Assembly (NCBI GenBank): GCA_022652485.1
Contig: JALCRK010000002.1
Coordinates: forward strand, 62,001-126,000
Direction: 5' to 3'
DNA from: Sphingobium sp.
Lineage (GTDB): Bacteria; Pseudomonadota; Alphaproteobacteria; Sphingomonadales; Sphingomonadaceae
Length of the DNA: 64,000 bases
Notes under the pieces: model-generated
What the model saw: the letters and a program-made list of their open reading frames with translations, nothing else
What the model was told of the DNA's origin: nothing
Databases searched by the model: none
Translations under genes and position numbers: made by a program
Part shown: piece by piece, positions 17,223-25,873 of the stretch
Numbering within the stretch: position 1 is the stretch's first letter
Layout: every line of letters starts with the position of its first letter

Positions 17223-18173
17223 TTATTCCCCGATATGCTGCTGGATGATATAGACCGGTCGCTGCTTCACCTCGACGAGAATGCGCCCGACATATTCGCC
17301 CAGCACCCCTAGCGACAACAGCTGCAACCCGCCCAGAAACAGGACGGCGACAATCAGCGAGGCATAGCCCGCGACGTCCGTGCCGAAAATCAGCGTACGA
17401 ATGACGATGAAGGACGCGTAGAGCAGCGCCAGAAGCGCGATGAACCCGCCGAGATAGCTCCAGATCTTGAGCGGCACCGTCGAACCCGACGTGATACCGT
17501 CGAGCGCCAGCGTCCAGAGCTTCCAATAATTGAACTTGGTGGTGCCCACCGTGCGTTCGGCCCGCTCATATTCCACCGCCGCCGAGCGGAAGCCGCTCCA
17601 TGCGAACAGCCCCTTCATGAAGCGGTTGCGCTCTGGCAGAGCCTTGATCACATCGACGACCCTGCGGTCGAGCAGGCGGAAATCACCGGCATGTTCGGGG
17701 ATCTTGTCGTTACTGATCCAGTTGTGCGCGCGATAATACCAGTCCGCCGTGATACGCTTGGGCAAGGGATCGCTCGCCCGGTTCGCCCGCACGCCATAGA
17801 CGACCTCGTAACCCTCACGCCATTTCGCCAGCATCGGGCCCACCACCTCCGGCGGATCCTGCATATCAACGTCCATCGGGATCACTACCTGCCCACGCGC
17901 ATGGTCGAGGCCGGCGGTCAATGCCGCCTCCTTGCCGAAGTTGCGCGAAAGCGAGATGCCGCGCACGCGCGCATCGACCCGGTTGGCGAGCATCATCTTC
18001 GCGAGCGTGGCATCCGTCGACCCGTCGTCAACGAAGAGGATTTCCCATCCATCCGGCTCGTTGAGCGCATCCAGCACACCGCCGACACGGGCGATAAAAA
18101 TATCGATCGCGTCTTCCTCGTTCTTCACCGGCACGATGACACTGACCAGAGGGCTTGTGCTTGCCATCTTCAT
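17223..18173 (-). CDS. GtrB-like polyprenyl-phosphate glycosyltransferase (GT2)
   Basis: A 316-residue family 2 glycosyltransferase. It has VIVPVKNEEDAIDIF, VDDGSTDAT, SRNFGKEAAL and the catalytic MDVDMQDPPE, with two C-terminal membrane helices (about residues 230-255 and 265-290). GtrB enzymes move a sugar from a nucleotide donor to undecaprenyl phosphate on the cytoplasmic side. The adjacent GtrA homologue would flip the product, and the 515-residue membrane protein upstream is placed to be the final transferase. Confidence 0.9.
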   Translation of the reverse strand: MKMASTSPLVSVIVPVKNEEDAIDIFIARVGGVLDALNEPDGWEILFVDDGSTDATLAKMMLANRVDARVRGISLSRNFGKEAALTAGLDHARGQVVIPMDVDMQDPPEVVGPMLAKWREGYEVVYGVRANRASDPLPKRITADWYYRAHNWISNDKIPEHAGDFRLLDRRVVDVIKALPERNRFMKGLFAWSGFRSAAVEYERAERTVGTTKFNYWKLWTLALDGITSGSTVPLKIWSYLGGFIALLALLYASFIVIRTLIFGTDVAGYASLIVAVLFLGGLQLLSLGVLGEYVGRILVEVKQRPVYIIQQHIGE

Positions 18174-18204
18174 TCCCCAAACCCCGTATTTTCAGCCGGT
18201 TCGG

Positions 18205-18642
18205 TCACTTGAATACCCAGGCCCGGTTAAGCAGAAATACCAGCAGCGGCGTTACAAACAAGACCAAAGGCAAAGGCGACCAGGTGGGGAAACCCATCCA
18301 CCGCACACAAAGCCATACCCACAGGCTGTTGATCGCAAACCCCACCAGCGCGACGATCAGATAGCGCGAGCCATGCACCAGCGCCTTGCGTTCCGAACCG
18401 TGTCCGGCAAAGCTCCATTTGCTCTGGAGCTGATACCCCACCAGGAACGCGACCACGAAGCCGACCGCCCAGGTCAGGTTGGGATCAAGGGCGAACAGCT
18501 TGATCCCCGCCCAGTACACCCCGAAATTGACCAGCGTCACAAACACGCCCACCAGCCCGAAGCGCACGAACTGGGTCATCGGCGCATAGGCCGGATGCGT
18601 CTTCATGCTCCTGGCTACAGCGCCCACCCTCTCCAGGTTCAT
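18205..18642 (-). CDS. GtrA-family flippase
   Basis: A 145-residue protein with four membrane helices and the GtrA opening FVRFGLVGVFVTLVNFGVYW. GtrA proteins are proposed to flip polyprenyl-linked sugars across the inner membrane. Its start overlaps the stop of the 515-residue membrane protein gene by 4 bases (ATGA), so translation is coupled. The GtrB gene follows after 31 bases. Confidence 0.9.
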   Translation of the reverse strand: MNLERVGAVARSMKTHPAYAPMTQFVRFGLVGVFVTLVNFGVYWAGIKLFALDPNLTWAVGFVVAFLVGYQLQSKWSFAGHGSERKALVHGSRYLIVALVGFAINSLWVWLCVRWMGFPTWSPLPLVLFVTPLLVFLLNRAWVFK

Positions 18643-20186
18643 GGCTTCTCCAGCAACAGGAACCGGCCCTTTTGCGCCAAGGTTCTGAATCCGGCGATGC
18701 GCGCGTCGGGATAACCGCAGGCGATATAGTAACGGAAGCTGGATTGCTTCGCCGCGAGCGGATCGTCATGCGAATCGCTCGCCTGCTTGGATCGGCCCGT
18801 CAGATCGGCAAGCGGACCCTTGAGCGCCAGCGGCTGCTGCGTCGGGTTGGCGAACAACGGCGCCGGATGGCCGAATAGCGGCACTACCAACGGGCCATAC
18901 ATTTCACAACGCCGGGTGAGCGTGTTGCGCTCCCTCCCTTCCGGCGGACTGGCGGCGCCGACGATCGCGTTGGACGGCACCTTTTCCATCACGGCGACAA
19001 AATCACGGAAATCGTCGCGATAGGGGGCAAAAGCGATTATGTTGGCGGCAATGCGGGCGAGGAGGAGCAGCGCCAGACCCACAACCGGCCCGGACAGTCC
19101 CTTGACTGCTCCTCTCCGGCCGCTGCCAAGGCTCGCGGCCAGCAGCATCGCACCGACCAGAGGCACCCGGTCCGATATCTTTCCCACGCCGAAGAGCGAT
19201 GGCGGCGTCACCACACAGAGCAGGCCAATCACCGCCAGCGCGGGAAATGCCGTTGGCGAGATGCGGATGACGCCGCGGCGAACACCCCATATGCAAAGCC
19301 CCGCCACGACCACGAAGCTCGCCACATCCAGCGCCAGCCAGGGGCTGTTGGCAACGCGCACGATGGCGCTTGCCTGATAGGCGGCGATTTCCGCGACGCG
19401 GTTTATCAGCAACTCGGGCGCGCGGTGGCCGGACACGATATCATCGGCCGACGGCCCGGCATGGGCCGTGGGAGTCGCGAGGAACAGGATCGCGGGAACG
19501 ACGGCCTGCACGCCCACCGCAAGCGCCGACTTTGTCAGATCGGCAATGCGGCGCCGCTGGGACAGCCGCCAGCGCCCGAACTCCAGCAAGGCGAGCATGA
19601 TGCCATAGAGCGCGAAGGCGAAGCCGTGGCACAGGAAAATCAGCACCGCGAAACCAGAGCAGGCCATAGCCGCCAGCCACAGATTGCGCTCTCGCAGCTT
19701 TAGCCATAGCGCCAAACACCAGAAGCTGAGTCCGTTAGCGAGCAGGAAATTGGCGAAGCCCCAGATGAAGATATAGCTGTAGAGCAGGATACCGGCGAGC
19801 AGGGCGGCAGCAATGCTCATGCGCCCGTTGAGCGCCCTGTTGAGCGCCAGAACCCCGCCAAATTGCACGGCGAAGATCAAAATGATGATCGCCTTCGCCG
19901 CAGCAAGAGGAGGAAGCAGCCGGAACGCCGGCAATGCGAGAACATCTAGGCCCAGATTGGGAAGCAGCTTCCAGGCCACCGCGTAATTATCCTGGAGGGC
20001 GGCGGAATCCTGGATGTGGGTCAGCACGAAATAGCGCGCGACATGATTGTAGAAGTCGATCATCGGAATGACCGGCGACACCGCGAGAGGCAGAAGCGAT
20101 ATCAGGAAGATCGCCAGCGCCCTCGCGCCGACAATCGTGGAGGAAGCGCTGCCTTCAGCGACGTTCATAAAAACCCTTTTTATCAA
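18639..20186 (-). CDS. Polytopic membrane protein, probable GT-C-type or Gtr-specific glycosyltransferase
   Basis: A 515-residue protein with about ten membrane segments and a soluble C-terminal domain (about residues 400-515). A periplasmic-type loop follows the first membrane helix (MIDFYNHVARYF, about residues 45-60), an acidic residue near TM1 as in GT-C enzymes. No exact family is recognised. Being first in a translationally coupled set with GtrA and GtrB, it fits the third, sugar-specific component of Gtr systems, which is always poorly conserved. Confidence 0.65.
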   Translation of the reverse strand: MIKRVFMNVAEGSASSTIVGARALAIFLISLLPLAVSPVIPMIDFYNHVARYFVLTHIQDSAALQDNYAVAWKLLPNLGLDVLALPAFRLLPPLAAAKAIIILIFAVQFGGVLALNRALNGRMSIAAALLAGILLYSYIFIWGFANFLLANGLSFWCLALWLKLRERNLWLAAMACSGFAVLIFLCHGFAFALYGIMLALLEFGRWRLSQRRRIADLTKSALAVGVQAVVPAILFLATPTAHAGPSADDIVSGHRAPELLINRVAEIAAYQASAIVRVANSPWLALDVASFVVVAGLCIWGVRRGVIRISPTAFPALAVIGLLCVVTPPSLFGVGKISDRVPLVGAMLLAASLGSGRRGAVKGLSGPVVGLALLLLARIAANIIAFAPYRDDFRDFVAVMEKVPSNAIVGAASPPEGRERNTLTRRCEMYGPLVVPLFGHPAPLFANPTQQPLALKGPLADLTGRSKQASDSHDDPLAAKQSSFRYYIACGYPDARIAGFRTLAQKGRFLLLEKP

Positions 20187-20300
20187 GGCGGCCCGAGGGG
20201 TTGTGTAATGACATAAGCGATATTTGCCTAGTCATAAGGGTACGCGGCTAAAACCATCACTAACCGGCTCGTCGGACGTTTACGGCAGACAAGCGCACGC

Positions 20301-20333
20301 AACGAAAAGGCCGCCCCTCTGGGAGGAGCGGCC
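20301..20333 (-). terminator. Rho-independent terminator of the PEP-CTERM gene
   Basis: GGCCGCCCCTC (20309-20319) pairs with GAGGAGCGGCC (20323-20333) with one mismatch. On the minus strand it is followed by TTTTCGTT. It lies 42 bases after the PEP-CTERM stop codon. Confidence 0.8.
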
Positions 20334-20374
20334 GTCACATATCGTATAGGCAGGCGGACAAAGCCGCCGCCAAA

Positions 20375-20866
20375 TCAAGCGGCGAAGGCGGGCTTTTCCG
20401 CGCGGCGGCGCATCGAGTAACCGATGGCGCCCATGCCGAGGATCATCATCGCCCAGGTGGCGGGCTCCGGAACCGAGGCGAAGCTGATCGTTCCGGTATA
20501 GCTGCCGAGCTTCTGTGCCGAACCCTTAATAGTGAGAGTCTGCAGGCCAGCGGCTACCGGCTGGTTGACGAGCTGGAGCAGCTCGACCGCACCCTTGGAA
20601 ATGACCGCAAGCGGCGTGCCGTTGAAAATGACGCCATTATGCAGGAAATTCACGTTGGTCAGCGAACCGGAGATGGCGGAATTGATGGATATCGAGGCCT
20701 TGCCCGCCGTCGGGAAGCTGAAGGTATAGACATCCGAGAAGCCGCCCGAAGTGCCGGGCGTATTGCCAAAGGGGATAACGAGCGTGGCGGCACTGGCGGC
20801 CGACGAAGCACCGAGCGCGAGAGTGGCCGCAACCGCGGCTCCCGCAATTTTCCGCATGAACTTCAT
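20375..20866 (-). CDS. PEPxxWA-CTERM surface protein
   Basis: A 163-residue exported protein. A Sec signal peptide (cleavage near ASSAASAA, about residue 26) precedes a small beta-rich domain. The C-terminal sorting signal is VPEPATWAMMILGMGAIG, then a basic RRR tail: the PEPxxWA variant found in sphingomonads, recognised by an exosortase and often linked to exopolysaccharide production. No exosortase gene lies in this window. It has its own terminator and sits between the Gtr operon and a sulfotransferase gene in a glycan-related region. Confidence 0.9.
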   Translation of the reverse strand: MKFMRKIAGAAVAATLALGASSAASAATLVIPFGNTPGTSGGFSDVYTFSFPTAGKASISINSAISGSLTNVNFLHNGVIFNGTPLAVISKGAVELLQLVNQPVAAGLQTLTIKGSAQKLGSYTGTISFASVPEPATWAMMILGMGAIGYSMRRRAEKPAFAA

Positions 20867-21067
20867 AGCGCAACTCCCTGGATGAATAGCTTAACTGGGT
20901 TCAAATCTTGACCCTTATGGTTAATATGCGGTGAATTTTATCGCATTGCAACACAAGATTTTTGCAGAAGCGGCATGATCGCCAACGCTTTACCGCGTTT
21001 TTCTCTCCCTTTAGAGGTCAATCTACCTGGAGATGGAGCTGACGGACATTCGCTTCACTCGCGGAAG

Positions 21068-21982
21068 CTATTCGTCCATTTCGTACCCCAGCGCCTTCAG
21101 GTCGACGGGGCAATAGGCCTGGAGGCGGCGGTTGGCTTCCGCGAACCTTCCGGAAAAATTGCCGATCAGCTCCCGGAATTCTTGCGCCTTGTTCGAGAAA
21201 AAGGGCGTTTTTCTGTATCCCAGACTCCGAAACAGGGGGCCAAAACCTTTGAGCGCCCCCCCCATCCCGCTTTCGTTGAAGGGGCCGGAAAGGAAATGAT
21301 TGCCGAACCGGAGGAACGGAACTCCGGCGGGAGAGGGGCTGATATTGCGGCCCTCGGCCTTCCTTTCGCCACGCATGCCGGGATTGATCGAGCGGCCGGT
21401 GAAACGTGCGATCCGCGCGACGAACTCTTGTTCATCGCGTTGCAGCAATTCCTGGGGGAGCACCAGCACCCTGTCCTTGCCGAAGAGCGCAGCATAGCAG
21501 TCCGCCAGCCGGTCATAGCGATAGATATCGGGATCGAAGGCGGAAAATTCGGGGTAGCGTGGCGGATGATAGAAAGTGTTCGGCGCCCGGCGCCCCGAGG
21601 CCTTGAGATACTGGATATAAACCGCGCGAAGCATCCCCGGCTGCGCCCGGACCGTCAGGACTATATAGGCGTTATCGAACACCGCCTTCAGCTTGCGCGC
21701 GTGAATCCCCGCCTCCCGCGCACCGTTGAAGGGATTTCCGCACAGCCCCTCCTCCGACAGGACCGGGAGCGCGCCGGAGGGAACCTGCGCCCGCAGCGCC
21801 GCAAAAGCCGCCCGGCTTGCCTCGGCATCGAAGGCAAACTCGTGCGGATCGACGATGTGATCGTAAATCAGCTGACGGGGCCAGGGCTGAGCGAAGTTTT
21901 CGCCGTCCGCGAACACCACCTCCTGCAAATAGGTCGTGCCGGTCTTGTGAAAACCGGGGTGGATCAGCACAGGTTCAGACAT
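21068..21982 (-). CDS. Sulfotransferase-family protein (first of two paralogues)
   Basis: A 304-residue protein. The N-terminal LIHPGFHKTGTTYLQE is the 5'-phosphosulfate-binding loop of PAPS sulfotransferases, and LTVRAQPGMLRAVYIQYLK fits the 3'-phosphate-binding helix. It would transfer sulfate from PAPS to a carbohydrate or other hydroxyl. It shares both motifs and the C-terminal NRRLQAYCPVDLKALGYEM with the protein at 23753-24658, so the two are duplicates flanking the beta-helix gene. No signal peptide is seen; action is cytoplasmic. The acceptor is unknown. Confidence 0.82.
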   Translation of the reverse strand: MSEPVLIHPGFHKTGTTYLQEVVFADGENFAQPWPRQLIYDHIVDPHEFAFDAEASRAAFAALRAQVPSGALPVLSEEGLCGNPFNGAREAGIHARKLKAVFDNAYIVLTVRAQPGMLRAVYIQYLKASGRRAPNTFYHPPRYPEFSAFDPDIYRYDRLADCYAALFGKDRVLVLPQELLQRDEQEFVARIARFTGRSINPGMRGERKAEGRNISPSPAGVPFLRFGNHFLSGPFNESGMGGALKGFGPLFRSLGYRKTPFFSNKAQEFRELIGNFSGRFAEANRRLQAYCPVDLKALGYEMDE

Positions 21983-22152
21983 GGTGATCTATTCCGCATG
22001 GTGTCTTGCCGCTCGCCATGCGCATAGTGCATAGCGGGGGAGGATGAAAAATCCATTGGCGTTTCGCGTTGTCGGTCGCAAATTCAATGGGTAGTGTTAG
22101 AGACGCCCCGTCAGGCAACGCCAGGCGGGACGCGCTAGATGGGACAAGGCAC

Positions 22153-23694
22153 ATGATCGATCCGTCACGCAGGAATGGCTTGAAGCGCTTTCTTTACGGG
22201 AAGGGCGCGATCCTCGCCGTGTTGGCGATCGGCGCACCCGCGATCGCCGCAGTTCTCATCACGAGCCACAAGACTCCGGCGGAAGAGGCCATCGATCAAT
22301 GGGGCAACGAGCAGAGCTATGGCGCGCGCGCAGTGTCCGCGCTTCATGCAGCGGCAACGCAGGTAGGCCTGCCCGTCGGCAAGGGCGCAGTGGTCAGCTC
22401 GGAGCAGGAGTTGCGCCGTGCGGTCGAGAACGCGGCGGACGGCGACGTCATTCGCGTTGCGCCGGGCGTCTATCCGCAGGTGGGCCTGGGCAATATCGTC
22501 AAACAGGGCGAGGTCGTCATCACCTCGGCCGACCCCGATCGCCCTGCGGTGTTCACGCGCCTCATCATTCGCCAGAGCGCCGGCATAACGCTGCGTGGAA
22601 TAGAGCTGGCGGCAGATGCCAGCGCGGCCCCGCCCCTTGCCGCAGGCGAGGCTGAGGAAGAAGGGAGCAATGGAACCGCCGAAAAACCCATGAGCAAGGC
22701 CGAACTGCGCGCCCAGTGGATGAAGAACCGCGAGGCACGGCAAGCCGCCGGCAGGCGTTTCGAGCAGGCGGGCGCGGGCGCGCCGCAGACGGAAGGCAAC
22801 GCCGCGCCAGAGGGAGAACAACGCGGGCGCGAAGGCAATGGGGAAGGCGGGGGAGAAGCTGGGGGCAAAGGTCAGGGCGAAGGCCGGATCAGCTTCCCCT
22901 TCATCGTCCTCGGCAGCGAGAGGATCACGCTCGACCGGCTCAATATTCACGGGCCGCTCGACAACAAGGCCGCCGCCTATCGCATCACCGCGCTGATGGT
23001 ACGCAACAGCAAGCAGGTGACGATATCCAACAGCCGGTTCCATAATCTGCGCAACGGCATGGGTATGCTCGCGCTTGACGGCATCAGGGTGCAGAACAAC
23101 GAATTCACGGACATACGGTCCGACGGCGTGCACGGCGGCGATATTTCTAACGCGGAAATAAGCGGAAATCTCTTCACCGACTTCCATCCAGCCGCCGCGG
23201 ATCACCCCGACGCGATGCAGCTCTGGTCCACGCCTAGGGCGACGACGCTGGAAAATATAGCCATCCACGACAATCTGGTCGTTCGCGGCGGTGGCCAGCC
23301 GATGCAGGGGGTCTTCCTGCGCGACGTCAAGAACAACATGGCGTTCCGTAACGTCGAGATCCGCGACAATCTGGTGCTGGGCGGCCTATATAACGGCATC
23401 GCCGTTTGCTGCGTGACGGGCGGCGCCATCGAGGGCAATCAGGTGGTGAACTATCCCGACCGGCCCCAGTCCTGGATCCGGATCAACGGCAGCAACGGCT
23501 TGACCTTGCGCAACAACAGCGCCTCCAAATTTCTCGTCGTGGGCAGCGAGGTGAACCAGAGCGGCAACCGAGCGGAACAGCATGGCCGCATCAATGAAGC
23601 CGCGCTGATAGAGGCATGGCTCAAGGCAAAGCCCTCGCGCCGCCGCCCGGACAGCGCCTTGCAGGCCCGGCTGCTGGGGAACAGCGGCTCGTGA
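22153..23694 (+). CDS. Membrane-anchored right-handed parallel beta-helix protein
   Basis: A 513-residue protein. An N-terminal signal-anchor (about residues 15-35) is followed by SEQELRRAVENAADGDVIRVAPGVYPQ, the entry strand typical of DUF1565/NosD-type beta-helices. Repeated rungs such as VTISNSRFHNLRNGMGML and IRVQNNEFTDIRSDGVHGG extend to the C-terminus. A low-complexity Gly/Glu-rich insert (about residues 205-250) interrupts the helix. Such folds include polysaccharide lyases and C5-epimerases, but no catalytic signature is evident. The start at 22153 places the anchor at the N-terminus; in-frame ATGs at 22069 and 22087 are less likely. Confidence 0.78.
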   Translation: MIDPSRRNGLKRFLYGKGAILAVLAIGAPAIAAVLITSHKTPAEEAIDQWGNEQSYGARAVSALHAAATQVGLPVGKGAVVSSEQELRRAVENAADGDVIRVAPGVYPQVGLGNIVKQGEVVITSADPDRPAVFTRLIIRQSAGITLRGIELAADASAAPPLAAGEAEEEGSNGTAEKPMSKAELRAQWMKNREARQAAGRRFEQAGAGAPQTEGNAAPEGEQRGREGNGEGGGEAGGKGQGEGRISFPFIVLGSERITLDRLNIHGPLDNKAAAYRITALMVRNSKQVTISNSRFHNLRNGMGMLALDGIRVQNNEFTDIRSDGVHGGDISNAEISGNLFTDFHPAAADHPDAMQLWSTPRATTLENIAIHDNLVVRGGGQPMQGVFLRDVKNNMAFRNVEIRDNLVLGGLYNGIAVCCVTGGAIEGNQVVNYPDRPQSWIRINGSNGLTLRNNSASKFLVVGSEVNQSGNRAEQHGRINEAALIEAWLKAKPSRRRPDSALQARLLGNSGS

Positions 23695-23752
23695 AGGGGA
23701 ATGGTAACGAACGGAGATTAGAGGCCGGACGGACCCTGTTCGGGAGCCGCAA

Positions 23753-24658
23753 ATGCCCTTGCTGATTCACCCCGGTTTTCACAAGACCGGAACGACATGG
23801 TTGCAACAACAGGTGTTCAGCGACACCCGCGCATTTCACATGCTGTTCGATCACGAAGAGATCGACCGGCTGTTCATCCGCCCGCATGACCTTGTGTTTT
23901 CCGCCGGGGATACGGCGCGGGAGGTCACAGCGGCCCGCAGCCCGGCCAACAGCCCGCTGATCGACGTAATCTCTTCCGAAACCCTGTCGGGAGAGATGTT
24001 CACCGGATCACGGCTCAGCAATGTGGTGGCGCAGCGATTGGCCGAAACGTGCGGGCCCGCAAAAATTCTGCTCACCGTCCGATCCCAGCTCGCCGTCACC
24101 CGTTCGATCTACATCCAGTATCTCAAACGCGGCGGCGGCCTCTCGATCGAGGATTTCCTTGGTTACCGGCCCGAGCCCAATTATGGCTGGTTCAACGTCG
24201 ACGTGATCCATTATGGCCGCCTGGCGCGGCGCTATGGCAAACTGTTCGGGCACGACAATGTGCTGGTACTGCCGCAGGAACTGATGGCTGCGGACCGGAA
24301 GGCATGGCTGGGGCATCTGTTCCGGTTCGTGACTGGCGGGGAAGCGCCCGACGAGCTTTCGCTGGATGGAAGGCCGCGCGAGGGTGTCAGCCCGCCAGCG
24401 AGCGGCATGAGACTGCTTCGCACCGCCAACCTGTTCCGCGCCGGGCCGCTCAGCCCCAACGCGATCCGCCCGCTTGGCTGGCTCGGCACCCTGCTCCACC
24501 GCGCGGCGTATAAGTGGAAGCTCGGCGATGCCGCGGCGCAAAAGCGGTTGAAGGATGCCATCTCCGCCCATTTCGCCGGACAGTTCGGCGCAACCAACCG
24601 GCTGTTGCAGGACTATTGCCCGGTCGATCTCGCCGCGCTGGGATATGAAATGGCGTAA
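23753..24658 (+). CDS. Sulfotransferase-family protein (second paralogue)
   Basis: A 301-residue protein. LLIHPGFHKTGTTWLQQQ forms the PAPS-binding loop, LTVRSQLAVTRSIYIQYLK the second PAPS contact, and NRLLQDYCPVDLAALGYEM closes the protein. These are nearly the same as in the protein at 21068-21982. It follows the beta-helix gene after 58 bases on the same strand, so the two are probably co-transcribed. The acceptor is unknown, but two sulfotransferases in a glycan locus suggest sulfation at two positions. Confidence 0.82.
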   Translation: MPLLIHPGFHKTGTTWLQQQVFSDTRAFHMLFDHEEIDRLFIRPHDLVFSAGDTAREVTAARSPANSPLIDVISSETLSGEMFTGSRLSNVVAQRLAETCGPAKILLTVRSQLAVTRSIYIQYLKRGGGLSIEDFLGYRPEPNYGWFNVDVIHYGRLARRYGKLFGHDNVLVLPQELMAADRKAWLGHLFRFVTGGEAPDELSLDGRPREGVSPPASGMRLLRTANLFRAGPLSPNAIRPLGWLGTLLHRAAYKWKLGDAAAQKRLKDAISAHFAGQFGATNRLLQDYCPVDLAALGYEMA

Positions 24659-24673
24659 TCCGCCCGCCGCCTG

Positions 24674-25756
24674 TCAGTCCGTTATCTTGTCGAGATAGCG
24701 GACGCGGCGGAAAATCTGTGTTTTGACGAGGACCGGGCCGATCAATCCTCCCGCCAGCAGAACCGGCAGGAAGACAAGAAACCGTGGACCGTTCCAGCTC
24801 ATGAACTGAAACAAGATGCCCTTGGCCAGGCCGATCCCGATAGTGTTGAGCAGATAGATCGAGAAGCTGTATTTCCCCAGTATTTCCAGCAACCGCGACC
24901 GCTGCATCCATACCCGGCGGCAAAGGCCGTGCAAGGCGGGCATCGATGTCAGCCCACAGGCGATAAGGGAGAGCATGAATATACCAGCAATACGCGTCGC
25001 GACGAGGGTAACGATAAACAGCGCCCAGAACCACCACAGGTGCCGATCAATCATCGCAACCCATTTTTCGCGATGGGCAATGGCGACGCCGCCTGCGAAA
25101 AAATATCCCACGTAGAGGACAAACCGGTCGAGGTAGAGCACCGGAGTCATGAGGTGCGGTGCGCCCGGAATATACATCCAGATTATGAGGATCCAGCTCA
25201 AGGGGAGCGCGAGCAGCATCCAGAACAGGGGAGAGCGCACGATGCGCAGGGCAAGGATCGCGAAAATGGTTATTTCGAACAGGACGAACACATACCATAC
25301 GGATTTCGCCGCGCTGTTTTCCGTGAACCAGAACAGGTTGAAGATATCGGTCACGGCATTCTCTGCGACATTGTCGACATGAATGAAGTGCCGGGCAGCG
25401 TGTTTTCCCGCGATTATGAGCAGGCCAAACAGCAGAAAAGGCACCAGCAACCGTTCCGCCCTGCGTACGACAAAAGCGCCGAAATTGGCTCGCGCCCGGC
25501 CGGGGGAATCGGTGTAGAAAAAGATATAGCCGCTCAGGTAGATGAAGAACGGCATGTGAAACGCGTACAGCGCGGTACGAATGACGTTGTACCATTCATT
25601 GCCCTGGGGCGGCGGGCCGGTCACGATATGGCCGAACACCACCAGAAATATCGCCAGCCCCTTTGCGATGGTGACGTCGTGAAGATAGTCCCGCCCGCCC
25701 GTTGAGCCACCGGAAGCCGCAGCGTCAGCACTATTCATGCGATTTGGATCCTGCAT
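24674..25756 (-). CDS. Acyltransferase-3 family membrane protein
   Basis: A 360-residue integral membrane protein with about ten helices. It contains DVTIAKGLAIFLVVFGHIV, carrying the active-region His, and YAFHMPFFIYLSGYIFF. These are features of exopolysaccharide acyltransferases of the GumF/OafA superfamily. It differs from the acyltransferase at 16074 in spacing and sequence, so it is not a recent duplicate. It is convergent with the sulfotransferase gene (15 bases apart) and divergent from the O-antigen ligase gene. Confidence 0.85.
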   Translation of the reverse strand: MQDPNRMNSADAAASGGSTGGRDYLHDVTIAKGLAIFLVVFGHIVTGPPPQGNEWYNVIRTALYAFHMPFFIYLSGYIFFYTDSPGRARANFGAFVVRRAERLLVPFLLFGLLIIAGKHAARHFIHVDNVAENAVTDIFNLFWFTENSAAKSVWYVFVLFEITIFAILALRIVRSPLFWMLLALPLSWILIIWMYIPGAPHLMTPVLYLDRFVLYVGYFFAGGVAIAHREKWVAMIDRHLWWFWALFIVTLVATRIAGIFMLSLIACGLTSMPALHGLCRRVWMQRSRLLEILGKYSFSIYLLNTIGIGLAKGILFQFMSWNGPRFLVFLPVLLAGGLIGPVLVKTQIFRRVRYLDKITD

Positions 25757-25873
25757 TTACGAACATTAAGGCAACACTGTTGTAATTACCCGGGGTTATC
25801 GGGCAAAGCGGTAATTGCAAATCGTTGCGGAATGATTGTGATAGGGCTGAAGCTCGCGATTTCGAAGGATGGT

